The translations under genes were made by a program, and so were the position numbers. Below the pieces are notes generated by a model, which worked only from the letters and a program-made list of their open reading frames with translations, had not been told where the DNA came from and did not search any database. DNA of 64,000 nt from Norana najaformis (Eukaryota; Annelida; Clitellata; Crassiclitellata; Hormogastridae), in assembly GCA_964023275.1 (NCBI GenBank), contig OZ029923.1:2407738-2471737 (forward strand), written 5' to 3'. Shown piece by piece: positions 9,590 to 20,814 of the stretch (the first letter of the stretch is position 1; each line of letters opens with the position of its first letter).

Positions 9590-11011
9590 TACAAGTGTCA
9601 CGGTTGGAATAAGTTTTATGCTAAACAACTGAAATGGACTGTAAAATAGCCTACCACTGGCCATCACCTAGAGAGTAAATTTTGTAGAGCTTCGATATTC
9701 AATATTTGCTGTCGCTAAATGCCTGAGAATTGATAACTAACTTATGGAATTTTTCTTTCTTAGTTTTCAAATAGGCCTATATTTGTCAATCTGTGAAATA
9801 ATAGATGCTTATCGTAGTTTGCTTTTCGCCAATGCAAACAATCGTGCATTTGTGATTTGTAAGTACACATTTATAAAGCGCCTTATAAAGAAAGCTCATC
9901 AGACGTGTTCGCGACCTCACAATACAAGACCACGACTGAATAGAATGGTCTTCAACTGCTGGCGAAATGAAGGTATAGAAAGATATACATACATGCATAA
10001 TACAAACATGTTACATACTTACATGCATACATACATTTATACGTACATACATACATAATACTTACATACACACAGCGTTAACTAAGTAGTTGAATTGTAA
10101 ATACATGCTTACACACATACCTGCATACATACATACATACATACACATACATACATACATGCATACATACACACATGCATACATACTTACATACATATAT
10201 AAGCTGCGTGCCACTCTGCTGCAGATAATAATCAGATTCGAAAAAGTTCTAAAAACTCGCAAGCCATTAGCAGAAGTCGGTCGACGTTCGCGATCAAGGC
10301 ATGCATGAGTTTAAAGTAACCCTTCTCTTACTACTCACATGCATACATACGTACATACTCACATGTATACATATATACGTACATTCATGCATACATACAC
10401 AGACACACATACGTGCATGCATACATACATACACACTAATACGATGCCATGCTGCTCACTCGTCACTTACTCTTACTCCACAGATTGACTGAAGCGCAGA
10501 GCTGATCCATACGCTCCCTACTTGTGTAAGACAGGTACGCAATTCACTACCTCCGGAAAGTCACAATTAAGCAAACAGCCGCCTGAAGAAAGTCAGAGAC
10601 GAATTCCAGGTCTCCAAACAGACAGGAATGTCACGTTTTTCTGATTTAACATACGATGCTATGATTTCTTGATAAACGTTTAAGTCTAATCTTAGCTCTG
10701 TATAAATGATGCATAGAGTTTACCTCAGTTACTTCATTTTAACCGTTTACAATTCAACTACTGATTTAACGCTGACAAAAGCGATTTGGTAATTTGTGAA
10801 TACACGGGTAATCCTAGCACTTTGTAAATAATGTGGAAAACTTAGCTCAAAAAACTTTGTAAATAATGTGGAAAGCTTAGCTCAACAATTTTGTCATTTT
10901 ATCCATTTAAAGTTCAACTACATGGTCGAAAACAACTGATAATAAATCGACATACGTGTAATCCTAGCACCGTGTAAATAATGTGGAAAGTCGAGCTGAT
11001 AGTTTTGTCAT
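9590..11011. other. 3' flank of gene A: duplicated repeats and CATA arrays
   Basis: Contains a repeat at about 9735-9985 (copies at 20080-20220 and 47640-47895), CATA arrays at about 9985-10195 and 10338-10440, and a block at 10440-10620 present downstream of every type-1 gene. Two stretches (about 10338-10520 and 10785-10915) are virtually identical to 35547-35720 and 35985-36120 behind gene C. No gene. Confidence 0.6.
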
Positions 11012-11017
11012 TTTATT
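11012..11017 (-). promoter_or_regulatory. Polyadenylation signal AATAAA of gene A
   Basis: AATAAA on the minus strand 81 bases past the gene A stop. Gene C has the same hexamer at the same spacing (36222-36227). Genes B and D have GATAAA at the equivalent place. Confidence 0.5.
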
Positions 11018-11097
11018 CGATTAAAATATCAACTACTTGGTGAAATAAGCTGGCGTAGGCTCGTCGTTCGTGCGAGCGATTTCAGTGTGGGTCACTA

Positions 11098-14000
11098 TTA
11101 GTCGCCGCATTCCAGAACGTTTGGACACTTTTTACAAATGACGACCCCAGCGATGACCAACAGAACGACAACGCAGACGGTCACGATGATTGCAATGCGA
11201 ATGGCTTTGCCGTGTTTTGTCAAAGTCACTTCAGCTGCAAATAATTAAGCAATAGTTACGAGAACAATTAAAAGTCTCGTCAAATGCTAAGAGTTCATTG
11301 AAACTGAAAATGGCGTTATGTCTTCTCGAAGCATCTAAGACAATAGACTATTCTGCAATACGTTACCACGCGTTACAATGCTTCTCGTTACATTGGCCTT
11401 GTATTGCATCCATAGCATCACATGATATCAGAGCACAAATATCAATCCTGAATTAGCAACTGCCCATAGTCAGTTTTAACAGCTGCAGTTAGCGGGAAAA
11501 GCCAATGAGTGTTGATTGTGTGACACTGTCTCGTCGAAGTAGAATGCATGTTTAACATTAGCAAAGAACAATTCACGCATCAACTTCTTACTTACTTGAC
11601 TCTTTTTCGTGCTTCACTCCTCTGAATGCATTCCATGCTATGCATTTGTACTTCGCAGAAGACGTTCCGTTTTTCAGCTCTGCCACGACCTTCTCACCTT
11701 CTGTCAAAAGCTCCCACTCACTAGCTTTGTCCTCCTTCACCGACCATTGGAAAGTGACCGGTGGATTTGCATCCGCACTACAGGTGAGCTCTTCCCCGGG
11801 ACCAAAGTACAGCAATGGCCACGTCAAAACGTTCCTGGGGGAATCTGAAACGATATTAAGGCAACAATGAAATGCTGGTCTCGCGAGCCATTAACCAATG
11901 TACATCATGTCCAGAAAAAGGAACTCCAAGCTAAATCATAATTACCGAATAGGCTATATTTTTTACTTTTTCAAATTCTTAATATTATTCTTAATATTTT
12001 AATATAAAAATCCGATGATGTCAGTAGGCCTATTTTGCAGGAGTTTGTTAAATCCTCTTGTTGCAATCCCGTAACCAGAAATTCTTTGAGAAAACGTTTT
12101 GCATCATAATTTTAATTTTTGCTTAAACGTTTAATAAAAATCTATCTTCTTTAATGAAAACCATTATGAGTTAATGCAATGGTTCTCAATGTTTTTCGTC
12201 CCGAGGACCACTTTTCCAGAGTCCGACTTACTGCAGACCACCTACGTCCTATGGCCCAACGATTTTTATCAGAAATGAACAAATATGACCATTAAGGCAA
12301 AATGTCTTCACTATGACATGAACAGTGTCGTCACAGAAACCATGGAACAGATACCGTCCGTATTAAAAATGCAGGCTGTTTACAAAGCTACAACAACACA
12401 ATACAATTAAGGACGCTGCGGGAATATTTCTGTACCGCGGACCGCCTGACTCACGCTCGCGAACCACAAGTGTTCCACGGACAACACTTACAAAACCACC
12501 GAGGTGGATTAGCGAAAATAATTGCATAATTAAACGACCTCGTTTGAAGGGACCGTCCATAATCTACAACAATTAGAAAGTTAAAAAATAAGAACAGAAA
12601 CTCATAAACTTAAATTTGAAACATTTTTTGCTCTTCTTATTTGAGTAGGAACCCATCCAAAAACATTACATTCGTGGTCACCTGCATGTTCTAAGACTAC
12701 TCTTTTAAAGACATTAGAATAGGACTGTTTGATGTGAAATGATTTTCTAGCGGAACAGTAAGTTACAATATGTGCCGTGGTGCTGCACAAGACAACACTC
12801 TCGCCCTGCCTGTTCTATTATGATTGCTAATAAAATACATTTCACATATTAGTGAATCTAATTTTTCATTTGGATTGTCGTCTAAATTGACGGAATACTT
12901 ACACAGAATATCAAATTCTTTAGTTTCGCAGACTTTCACCAACACGTCACCCTGTTTAACACGAAATGATGCATAACACTCCAGCGTCTGAACCTTTGGC
13001 TCTTTAGCGACAGTTGACAAGGTCCCGTGAATATGTTGGACTTGTGAATTATCTTGTGGTTGACCTTCAGCCATTTCACCGTCTTTATCTAACCACTTCA
13101 CCTGAGGCTGTCCAATTCCATAGATTGTCGCATCGCACATATATTGTATATTGTCGCCTTCGGCCACGTCTTTGGTGGTATCAGGAGGTGTTGTAGTGCA
13201 ACTGGGTTCCGATTCTGGAAGAGAACGAGAAAGTACATGTTCTATTCAGATATTTCCAATTAAGACATGTAAACTAATCAGAGATTTACACAGACAGGCT
13301 TTTCCAAACGTTTCACTGCTTGCTCATCGGAACTTAGGTAGCACCCTTCACAAACTGCTCATCAGGACTTAGGTAGTAGTTTTCACTTCGCTCTTCGTCG
13401 GGGCTTAGCATATATACTTCGGGGCTTAGGTACTACCAATTACTGCCTTTTTGTCAGGATCTGGTTGATACCTTGTGTATCTGCCTATCAGAACTTAAAT
13501 AATACCTCTTACCGCCTAGTCGTTGGGACCTAGTTATTACCTATTACTTCCTGGTTGTCGAAACTAGATCATGACTTTTACTATACTTTCTGGTCGCGAC
13601 CTACTGCATAGTTGTAGATTCCATTAAAGCTTTGTTGTGAAAGTGTTTGTAAGGACATTCTGCTTGTGAAAAGGGCTCATGGTAGTGTGCTTACAAAGTT
13701 ACCATTTTGAAATTCAACTAACTTTGAACATTTATTTTTATCTGCCAAAATTATATTTACGCGGAATTTTGTTAAACTGCGCGATGAAACAATAGTCCAG
13801 AAATTTTTGTTACCGATTTTAGATATTCACTCATGGACTTGGGCTACTCTGTTTAGGGAAACCAGCAAAGGTCTCTGTGCTTTTTTTAATTTGACACATC
13901 CGTGTTGTATAGTTCTCGACTCTGAGAAAAGATTCATTTCATGATAATACCTGAAACTAGTGTAGGACTCCAAGGTAACTTACGGAATACGAACAGGTAA

Positions 14001-15577
14001 ACGCCGGCTGAGGAACCAGAGATCGTGCACCTGTAGAACAAGGCGTCTTCCTTTCTGACGTCTTTGATGGTCAGACCACAGCCGTTCGTGAAAATATATT
14101 TCGTTTGAGATGAGTTGCTCGAGATTGTCACAGTTCCAGATTCGTTAACCTTCTGCCATTGAATACCTTTGCAATTGTTTGAGCTCAATGGGCACATCAC
14201 AGTTATCGAGGCGTTTCCCACGTAGGCGACTGCCGCCTCTCCCGCAAAGCCTGCATGTATGATGAAATATTTTCATCGACTATATTGTATGTTTGTATGT
14301 ACGTATGTATGTATGTATGTATGTATGTATGTATGTATGTAGTTCACAGGAAGACTGGTCCAAAGGGCAGGACTGTTGCATTACATTTGACTGTATGTTG
14401 CACTCAACGTTGCACGCGCCTTTGAGGCTGTTGTGAAATGTCTGTTTAATAATAATAATAATAATTATTATAATTATAATAATAATAATAATAATAATAA
14501 ATAATAATAATAATAATAAATAATAGTATTAATAGTAATAATAGCAGTTACTGCATCATATGTGCGGTATTTACACAAAAGTCTCAATTTTCATTTTTTC
14601 CTGACTTAAAGAGCATATCGCAACTCAACGTGGTCTTCTGATTATCTCCACTCTGCGTGACCATGGCACTGAAACTGACTCAACCACCTGTTTCTTGCGG
14701 ATTTGATTTTTGGACGCGACGAATACGCTTGTTTTCCTGACGCAGCGTTTGCATGGCACTGAAACTTCGGGTATTTATAGTACATCTATGTTGATATTTG
14801 ATTACATTTACAATTAAATATACTGACTTTACCAAAGATGAGGGCACATAGTTCTTTGTGGATTCATCTTTTCAGTTACTCGTCTGCTCAAAGCTTTAGA
14901 ATTCTCTTACGGCCAGTGGGGTTATGTTCCCAACCCTCCAGTTGGTTGACCTATATCTCCTTAAGTTTGTGCTGAAATCTCTCGCGGCCAGTGTTCGCTC
15001 GGGAGTTTGTGTTGACCTCTCGATATTGGCTGATGATCACCACACCGTTGAGGCACTTTCGGTTAGCTGCTTCACCCAAAACTGAAGACACTACTCTTCC
15101 AAATATCCTATCCTACTTCCTCCTCTTTCCCTTATTTCTCTTACCACTCCAGTGCTAACCACCATCTGCCGTAGTCGTCCGACTGTCTGGCTGCCTGACT
15201 AATGAATCGTGATCGGGAACCGACTCCTTCCTGCGTGTACATTTTGTTCTGACTAATCGCCTGTAAGAAGCTGATTCCCGCTGCTTAGCTTTCTTAGAGC
15301 GTCATAGAAACGTAGAGCTTTCGATTACGATTCTTTGTCTCTCCAGACGCAAATCCAGCAGCAATCTTACCACCGCGGTATCCTGCTAATACAACACCTT
15401 CGAGAGGTAAACAATGACCACCATAAAAATTATAACATTTTGCTATGTGTTAAGAGCATTGTTCAAAAACTAAGTTAGTTACAAAATAATGACAGAGAAA
15501 TATTTGGATGGCAAATGAACAATACCTGTAGTTGGGAAGACGGTGAGTGAGCTTATGACGATCACGATAGCAATCAT
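11098..15577 (-). CDS. Gene A: three-Ig type I membrane receptor (type 1)
   Basis: Five exons, all joined in phase 1: 15577-15526, 14250-13984, 13214-12903, 11844-11596, 11234-11098; total 1017 bases, 338 codons, no internal stop. Exon 1 is a signal peptide (MIAIVIVISSLTVFPTT). Exon 2 is a V-like Ig domain with VMC, a second Cys then IQW, NGCGLTI and DALFYRC. Exon 3 is a second Ig domain (PSC, YMC, GIGQPQVKW, LEC, VCETKEFDIL). Exon 4 is a C2/I-type Ig (LTCSADANPP, WSVKED, YKCIAW). Exon 5 encodes the helix IAIIVTVCVVVLLVIAGVVI and a 12-residue tail CKKCPNVLECGD. No kinase, ITIM or ITAM sequence is present, so signalling would need a partner. It probably acts as a cell-surface recognition or adhesion receptor; ligand unknown. 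Boundaries come from splice consensus and paralogue comparison. Confidence 0.85.
12180..12500. mobile_element. hAT-like MITE in intron between Ig2 and Ig3 exons of gene A
   Basis: The block starts near ATGGTTCTCAATGTTTTTCGTCC and ends near CGCGAACCACAAGTG. These are terminal sequences typical of non-autonomous hAT elements. Full or truncated copies sit at the same intron position in genes C (about 39250-39560), D (about 50125-50300) and B (only the right end, about 21865-21900). The insertion therefore predates the gene duplications. Confidence 0.55.
13315..13610. repeat. Degenerate minisatellite of about 35-base units in V-Ig2 intron (gene A)
   Basis: About eight diverged copies of a unit resembling CATCGGAACTTAGGTAGTACC followed by TTTTACTGCCT. 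The same array lies in the equivalent intron of genes B (22725-22945), C (40395-40680) and D (51005-51290). Confidence 0.6.
14283..14342 (+). repeat. TATG microsatellite next to gene A V exon
   Basis: Fifteen or so near-perfect TATG units about 33 bases from the V exon acceptor. Confidence 0.9.
14343..15525. other. Intron 1 of gene A: AAT array and LINE tail
   Basis: Holds an AAT/ATT microsatellite (14447-14545) and a plus-strand CR1/L2-like LINE tail (about 15050-15335, ending GCTTTCGATTACGATTC). Intron 1 of gene B has the same organisation (24380-25270). No exon is seen. Confidence 0.6.
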
Positions 15578-16550
15578 CGTCTCTGTGGTTGTTTTCAATG
15601 GCTGAGCAGAAATAAGCATGCTTTTAGACGAAATTGCAACTTAGAATACCGATTTTAGTTGACCCCTGTATTGATGCGGTTATAGATTGTAAACTGCTAC
15701 CGCCTCGTCTTTTTCGACTACTCTCACACTCGATTCTATTGTTGTGTTCATGCATGCTTGGACCTTGTTCTCCTTTTTGCACGATTTATTATGCTTATTT
15801 TCGATTCAGTATTAGACCTATCATATACTAATACAGCTTTTGTCTTATTTTGATGTTCTTGTACGCTTTAGACTATGATGTTCTATTTGCATAATTTTTA
15901 TGTTTGCTTTCTATTCATTATTAGCAGTAAAGGCTGCATAATGGCTATGACCTAGACGAAGTTGAATTTAAAGATAAGGAAGAAGGTCATGCCTAGTACA
16001 GATATCTTAATATACGTGAAACGTGCTTTATCCGGCATCAGTGGCCGTGTTAGTAAGACGCAATTGTGTGCCTCTTTGTAGGTTGCTGACATCAAGGTTT
16101 TTAGATCTCTGAAGGTCGGATTATAGGAGTGTCATAACAATTTTAGAACATAAATTTTGAAAACTTTATGCTTGAAATTTGACTTTGATGGGGTAATTTG
16201 TGAATAAACGTCGGAGATTTCATTGGGGTTAAAACTTCCGGCATGAATTTAGTTAAACGTGAATATCTTTTGGCATCTTAGATGCTAAGGTTCTGATACC
16301 GGATTCAAATCCAAGCCGCAATCACGCAAAAATCCAGAAGACCAGTCCACTAAGACAGATAGGCAAGCTATGGTGGATAAACAATTTGAAAAAGGCATGT
16401 CTTATCTGAGTACGAAATGACACAAGCGACTGAGCAGAACGAACAGCTACTGAGATGGAGTTCCAAAATCTAGGCTAGCAACGAAAAACTTATTCGCCGA
16501 GAACAGTTCTAGTATTAGGTATGATCAGAGAAAGACAATCAGTTGACCTG
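15578..16550. other. No gene recognised between gene A and LINE
   Basis: The 5' flank of gene A followed by unassigned sequence. A partial tRNA-like box (GGATTCAAATCC) near 16305 hints at a worn SINE. No TATA box is evident upstream of the gene A start. Confidence 0.45.
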
Positions 16551-16554
16551 GTTG

Positions 16555-17725
16555 AATCATGATAAATCTGGGGATCGAGAAACTGGTTTTAAGTATTGTG
16601 GTGGGCCAGAGACCGCAGAACCGCATCGGCCAACAGGTGCACAGATCAGTGACAAGACAAAAATGTAAACTGAAATGTAGATTTGGGTATCATCTGCATA
16701 GAAATGATATCCTAGTGAATGATTGTGTAGCAACGTACCTAAAGGTGGGATGTATAATGTAAACAAAAGAGCAACAAGTCTAGAACTTGCGAAACACCAC
16801 ATATTAACAAAACACTAGACAAATGAGCACCATTTAAGCATACTAACTGACTACATGGGCTAAACCAAGTAGCAAAACAATCTAGGGCGGGTCATAAACC
16901 CCAAAATAGTACTGGAGACGATGCAAAAGAAAAAAATGGTCCACAGTTTCAAGTCAAGAAAAATGTTGTCATCCTACCATTATCCATTGCTCATGATGTC
17001 GCTATGAACAGCAGGAAGGACAGATTCTGTTGAATGAAACTTACAGTATGCCGACTGAAATGAGTTGGAGGGTTGGTGAGTTTGCATATGATTCATAACT
17101 ACCTGTTTAAAAATTTTGCATACAAATTCAGAGTTGACATGGGCCTGTAATTAGACAAGTCGCCAGAGTCGAGAGAAGGTTTCTTTACTAGAGGATGAAC
17201 TAGGGCTGAGAGAAAAAGCAGATGGGGAGGATCCTTCATGCATTCAGAAATTGATGCTTCATATAATGGTTGGATCTAGGACAGCAAAGCATTCTTTCAG
17301 AAGAGATGTAGGAATGGTGCCAAGAAGAGAGCTTTTGTTAGGTGAAGAAAATATGAATGTGCAAACCACTTTAAAAATTTTTTGACTGAAAGTTATCTTC
17401 GACCACTTATTACAGGAGATAAAGGATAGACGTGGATGGCACAAAATTGTACGTGGTGCAGCCAGTCATCGGCTCGAGGACGGCTGAAGAAAAGACAATA
17501 CAAGCTTAAGACAGGAGGTGAAAGCCTATGATGAAAAAAATTAACACATACCAAGTAACCTACAAATTTCAGCCCTACATCAGAAATGTCACCTGCAGTG
17601 AAGGTGAAGAATTTACTGGCTAGCTCTTGGGTAGACAAGAACACAGCAGAGGACAAAGTTACCTTCTCTCTGTGTAGTAGCCCCTTCTCTTTGTGTAGTA
17701 GGCCTAACTTATTCAAAGCCATCCA
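16555..17725 (-). pseudogene. Decayed CR1/L2-like LINE reverse transcriptase
   Basis: Minus-strand frames show, in protein order, ELASKFFTFTAGDISDVGLK (17.6 kb), LLKECFAVLDPTII (17.28 kb), HPLVKKPSLDSGDLSNYRP (17.15 kb), and LFTLYIPPLGTLLHNH followed by the catalytic YADDTQIYISV (16.65 kb). This order and spacing match the reverse transcriptase core of L2/CR1-type LINEs. Frames change several times and stops are present, so it is inactive. Confidence 0.8.
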
Positions 17726-17929
17726 GAAAGTTTTTGGTGATGCAAAACTGTTAGCAATTAAATTTCAGCAATTAAATTAGTAAAATATTTTAATTGCTAA
17801 AATTGGCGCCCTCTAGATTTATCAAGAGGTCGCTAATGTTTGTGTGTATATATGAAGACGCGTGATATAGCGCCATCTTGGGGAACTCACAAAAGCGTTA
17901 CAAACGAAAATGAAACAGAAATCTCGAAT

Positions 17930-18020
17930 TTCCATGCTGTTTTGGAACGGGGATTTGAATTCCCAACTCAGGACTTACAGTTCAGAATGTTACACCACTA
18001 AACTATCGCACCATCATGCT
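17930..18020 (-). repeat. tRNA-derived SINE head
   Basis: On the minus strand there is an A-box-like GATAGTTTAGTGGTGTAAC and a B-box-like GGAATTCAAATCC at tRNA spacing. The acceptor ends do not pair well, so I read it as a SINE, not a working tRNA gene. Confidence 0.6.
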
Positions 18021-19965
18021 TCAAGTATAAAAAAGCAATAAATTGTGTGATCGCAATTATAAGAAAACTTCGATGTTTGCAGAGACATCATAAATTATGC
18101 TTAACAAGCTAATTAGGCCTAATATTTTTGGCAAATGGCTATACGCTGGGCATAATATAGGCATGTGACAACTGCAGCAAATTTTCCAAGGTCATAGCCA
18201 TTCTAGCCTTTTCCAGAAATATCCTATAAAGGGAAACAGTTTTTAAGATTTTCAGTCATCTACTTTAAAACCCATTTGACCTAATATCACTTTACCTGAC
18301 ATCATGATTAGGCCTATATTTCGAGCTTTTGCATGACATCATGATTAGGCCTATATTTCGAGCTTTTGCATGACAAAAGAAGCACAGTCTGAATTTCGCA
18401 CCCATGTTTCATAACTATAGGGGCACAAAATTCCTCAGAAAATGTTTTATTGTTTACAGCATTTTTCTACACTGCAGGACACAAAGATTAGTTATACGAA
18501 TATGAGTTTTTTTGTAAATTGTTGCAACTGCTGACTGGTAATCAAAAACATGCCAGTCTGATCCAAACATTCTAACAGTAAGATGCACTCCCACAACTTT
18601 GTTACATTCTTTGAGCAAGAGTACTATTTTCATGTTTCTGAAGGTTTTTCGATTCACCCATACATTGGGTCTGGTGGCATGTATGAATGACCTTTGACAG
18701 GATAGCTGGTATGACGAATCCGGACCATTAGACTAATACGAAGAGCTGCAGCGTTGTTATAAGAAACTATAAGAGAAATTCTGTATAAATAAGAGGTCAT
18801 TGCACCGACGTCGTAGAACCCGCTTTCGGCCACTGCGATGGTATGGAAGCCTAAATTACATATTACAGGCTAAATTTATTACCATGAGAAAACCGGATAC
18901 ATGCCCTACGAACTGCAATATACCCGTACTCATTATTCGTTTTTCTCAGTATAATGATTTAGTAACTGGTTAACTGGATTCTGGTTCTGAGATCAGCTAT
19001 ATGCTTAATTACCCTGCAGCCTATTTAGTTCGGGTCGTGATGTTCCACTCTTCATTTTCTGAAATGTATTTATCTAAGTGCAATCTTAATCTCGAAAGTT
19101 TAAAAATCACCAAAACCTCTAAGCCCTGGGCACCAGCTTATTCACGATTCTGCGTAACGTCAAATGGTTCTCCAGATGTACCGTAAGAAGAACAAGACCC
19201 GGTTGTCAGAAAATCAGAGAACGAGAGGGAAGGAGCCCAACTGCTTTACTTTCTGCCAAGCATCCGTTTAGTTCCGTTTAGTTCGTCTTACGAACTTTAG
19301 CGTTCAACCTGAGGAGCACCGAACGTCGAATGCACCGGAGACTTTTTGTGAGACGAAGTTCTCGTGTTAATATCAGTTACAATCTCATTTTGTAGTGATA
19401 TTTACGATGATACCTATTACTTTCTTGCGCTTATCTCCACTAAGAAGGACAATGAAACCACAAAACTCATCTGCGACAGATGATGCCAAAAAACTGTTAC
19501 AGAAGTTTGAAGTTTATTGATCGAATTAATTTGTAGGTTAATTTTAGTTTATCGAAGCAATTTTTAGGAATATTAGTGATGGTTGAGAAAAGATGAAGAA
19601 AACCAGGACTTGTGGAGAGATCAGAAGCACAATTTAGTGCCATTCATTCATTTCTTCATTACTTCAATCGTTAATTTATGTAGGTCATTTGGCCCTTTCA
19701 AAAGGGGAATGGAGGGCGACTTTCAATTAACGGATGTTGAATAATCCGTGATAGAGAACAGAGACACATAGATAATAGAAAGATAAAGAGAAAGAGCGAG
19801 AGAGCGAGTGAGAGAGAGAGAGAGAGAGAGAGAAAAGACAGGCAGAGTTTGAAATTGAATTTGCTCACACTGAAATCCTTTGCTCATTCACTTGCTCTTG
19901 GTTAATCGTCAGTTTTATTTCCTGTAATAACGCTGAATAGTTTTACACTATATCCCATGCTATTT
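18021..19965. other. No gene recognised; minor repeats
   Basis: Contains a perfect or near-perfect tandem duplication of about 37 bases (18298-18373, unit with ATTAGGCCTATATTTCGAGC) and a GAGA run (19795-19835). Its end (from about 19635) is homologous to 34750-35485, where the GAGA run is replaced by a long GATA array. Confidence 0.55.
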
Positions 19966-19971
19966 TTGCAG

Positions 19972-20094
19972 ATGGCCGAAGCAACATTCAAACAGACCTT
20001 GTCATTGCAGACATCTGTTCGATCGTAATATCAGTGGTAGCATTCTGCTTTAACATTTTAAGCCATCTGTTTGTAGAGTTTCGATATTTGTAAT
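19972..20094 (+). pseudogene. Plus-strand TM3-type exon, diverged copy
   Basis: After GCTATTTTTGCAG the plus strand encodes GRSNIQTDLVIADICSIVIS, then VVAFCFNILSHLFV and TAA about 120 bases on. It is homologous to the exon at 9493. The helix is polluted by Asp residues and the tail is altered, so it is probably non-functional. Confidence 0.5.
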
Positions 20095-20221
20095 TTGCAA
20101 GTGCACATTTATATAGGGCCTTATCAAGAAAACTCATCAGATGTGACCGAGACTTCACAATACGAGACCACGATTGAATAGAATGTTCTTCAAATGCTGG
20201 CGAAATGAAGGTATAGAAAGA

Positions 20222-20495
20222 TATACATACATACATAATACATAATACACACATACATGCATACAAACGTACATGCATACATACATACATTACATACATA
20301 CATACAATCATACATACATTACATACATACATACATTAGATACATACATACCTACATACACACATATATACATGCATACATACGGACATACACACATGTA
20401 TAAATATACACATACATACATGCATACATACACACATACATACATGCATACATACACAAAGACATACATAAGTGCATGCATACATACATGCACAC
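20222..20495 (+). repeat. CATA microsatellite 3' of gene B
   Basis: Long CATA array with TACA/CACA interruptions, at the same position relative to gene B as the arrays behind genes A, C and D. Confidence 0.9.
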
Positions 20496-20814
20496 TAATA
20501 CAATGCCATGCTGCACACTCATCACTTACTCTTACTCCACAGATTGACAGAAGCGCAGAGGTGATTCATGCGCCTCCCTACTTGTGTAAGACAGATACGC
20601 AATTCATTACCTCCGGAAAGTCACAATTAAGCAACTACATGGTTAAAAAGCAATTGATAATATGTCGACATACGTGTAATCTTAGCACTGTGTAAATAAT
20701 GTGGAAAATTGAGCTCAAAATTTTGTCATTTTATCCGATTAAAATATCAATTACTTGGCAAAACACGCTGACGTAGGCTTGTGCTTCGAGCAAGCGACTC
20801 TATTGTGGGTCACT

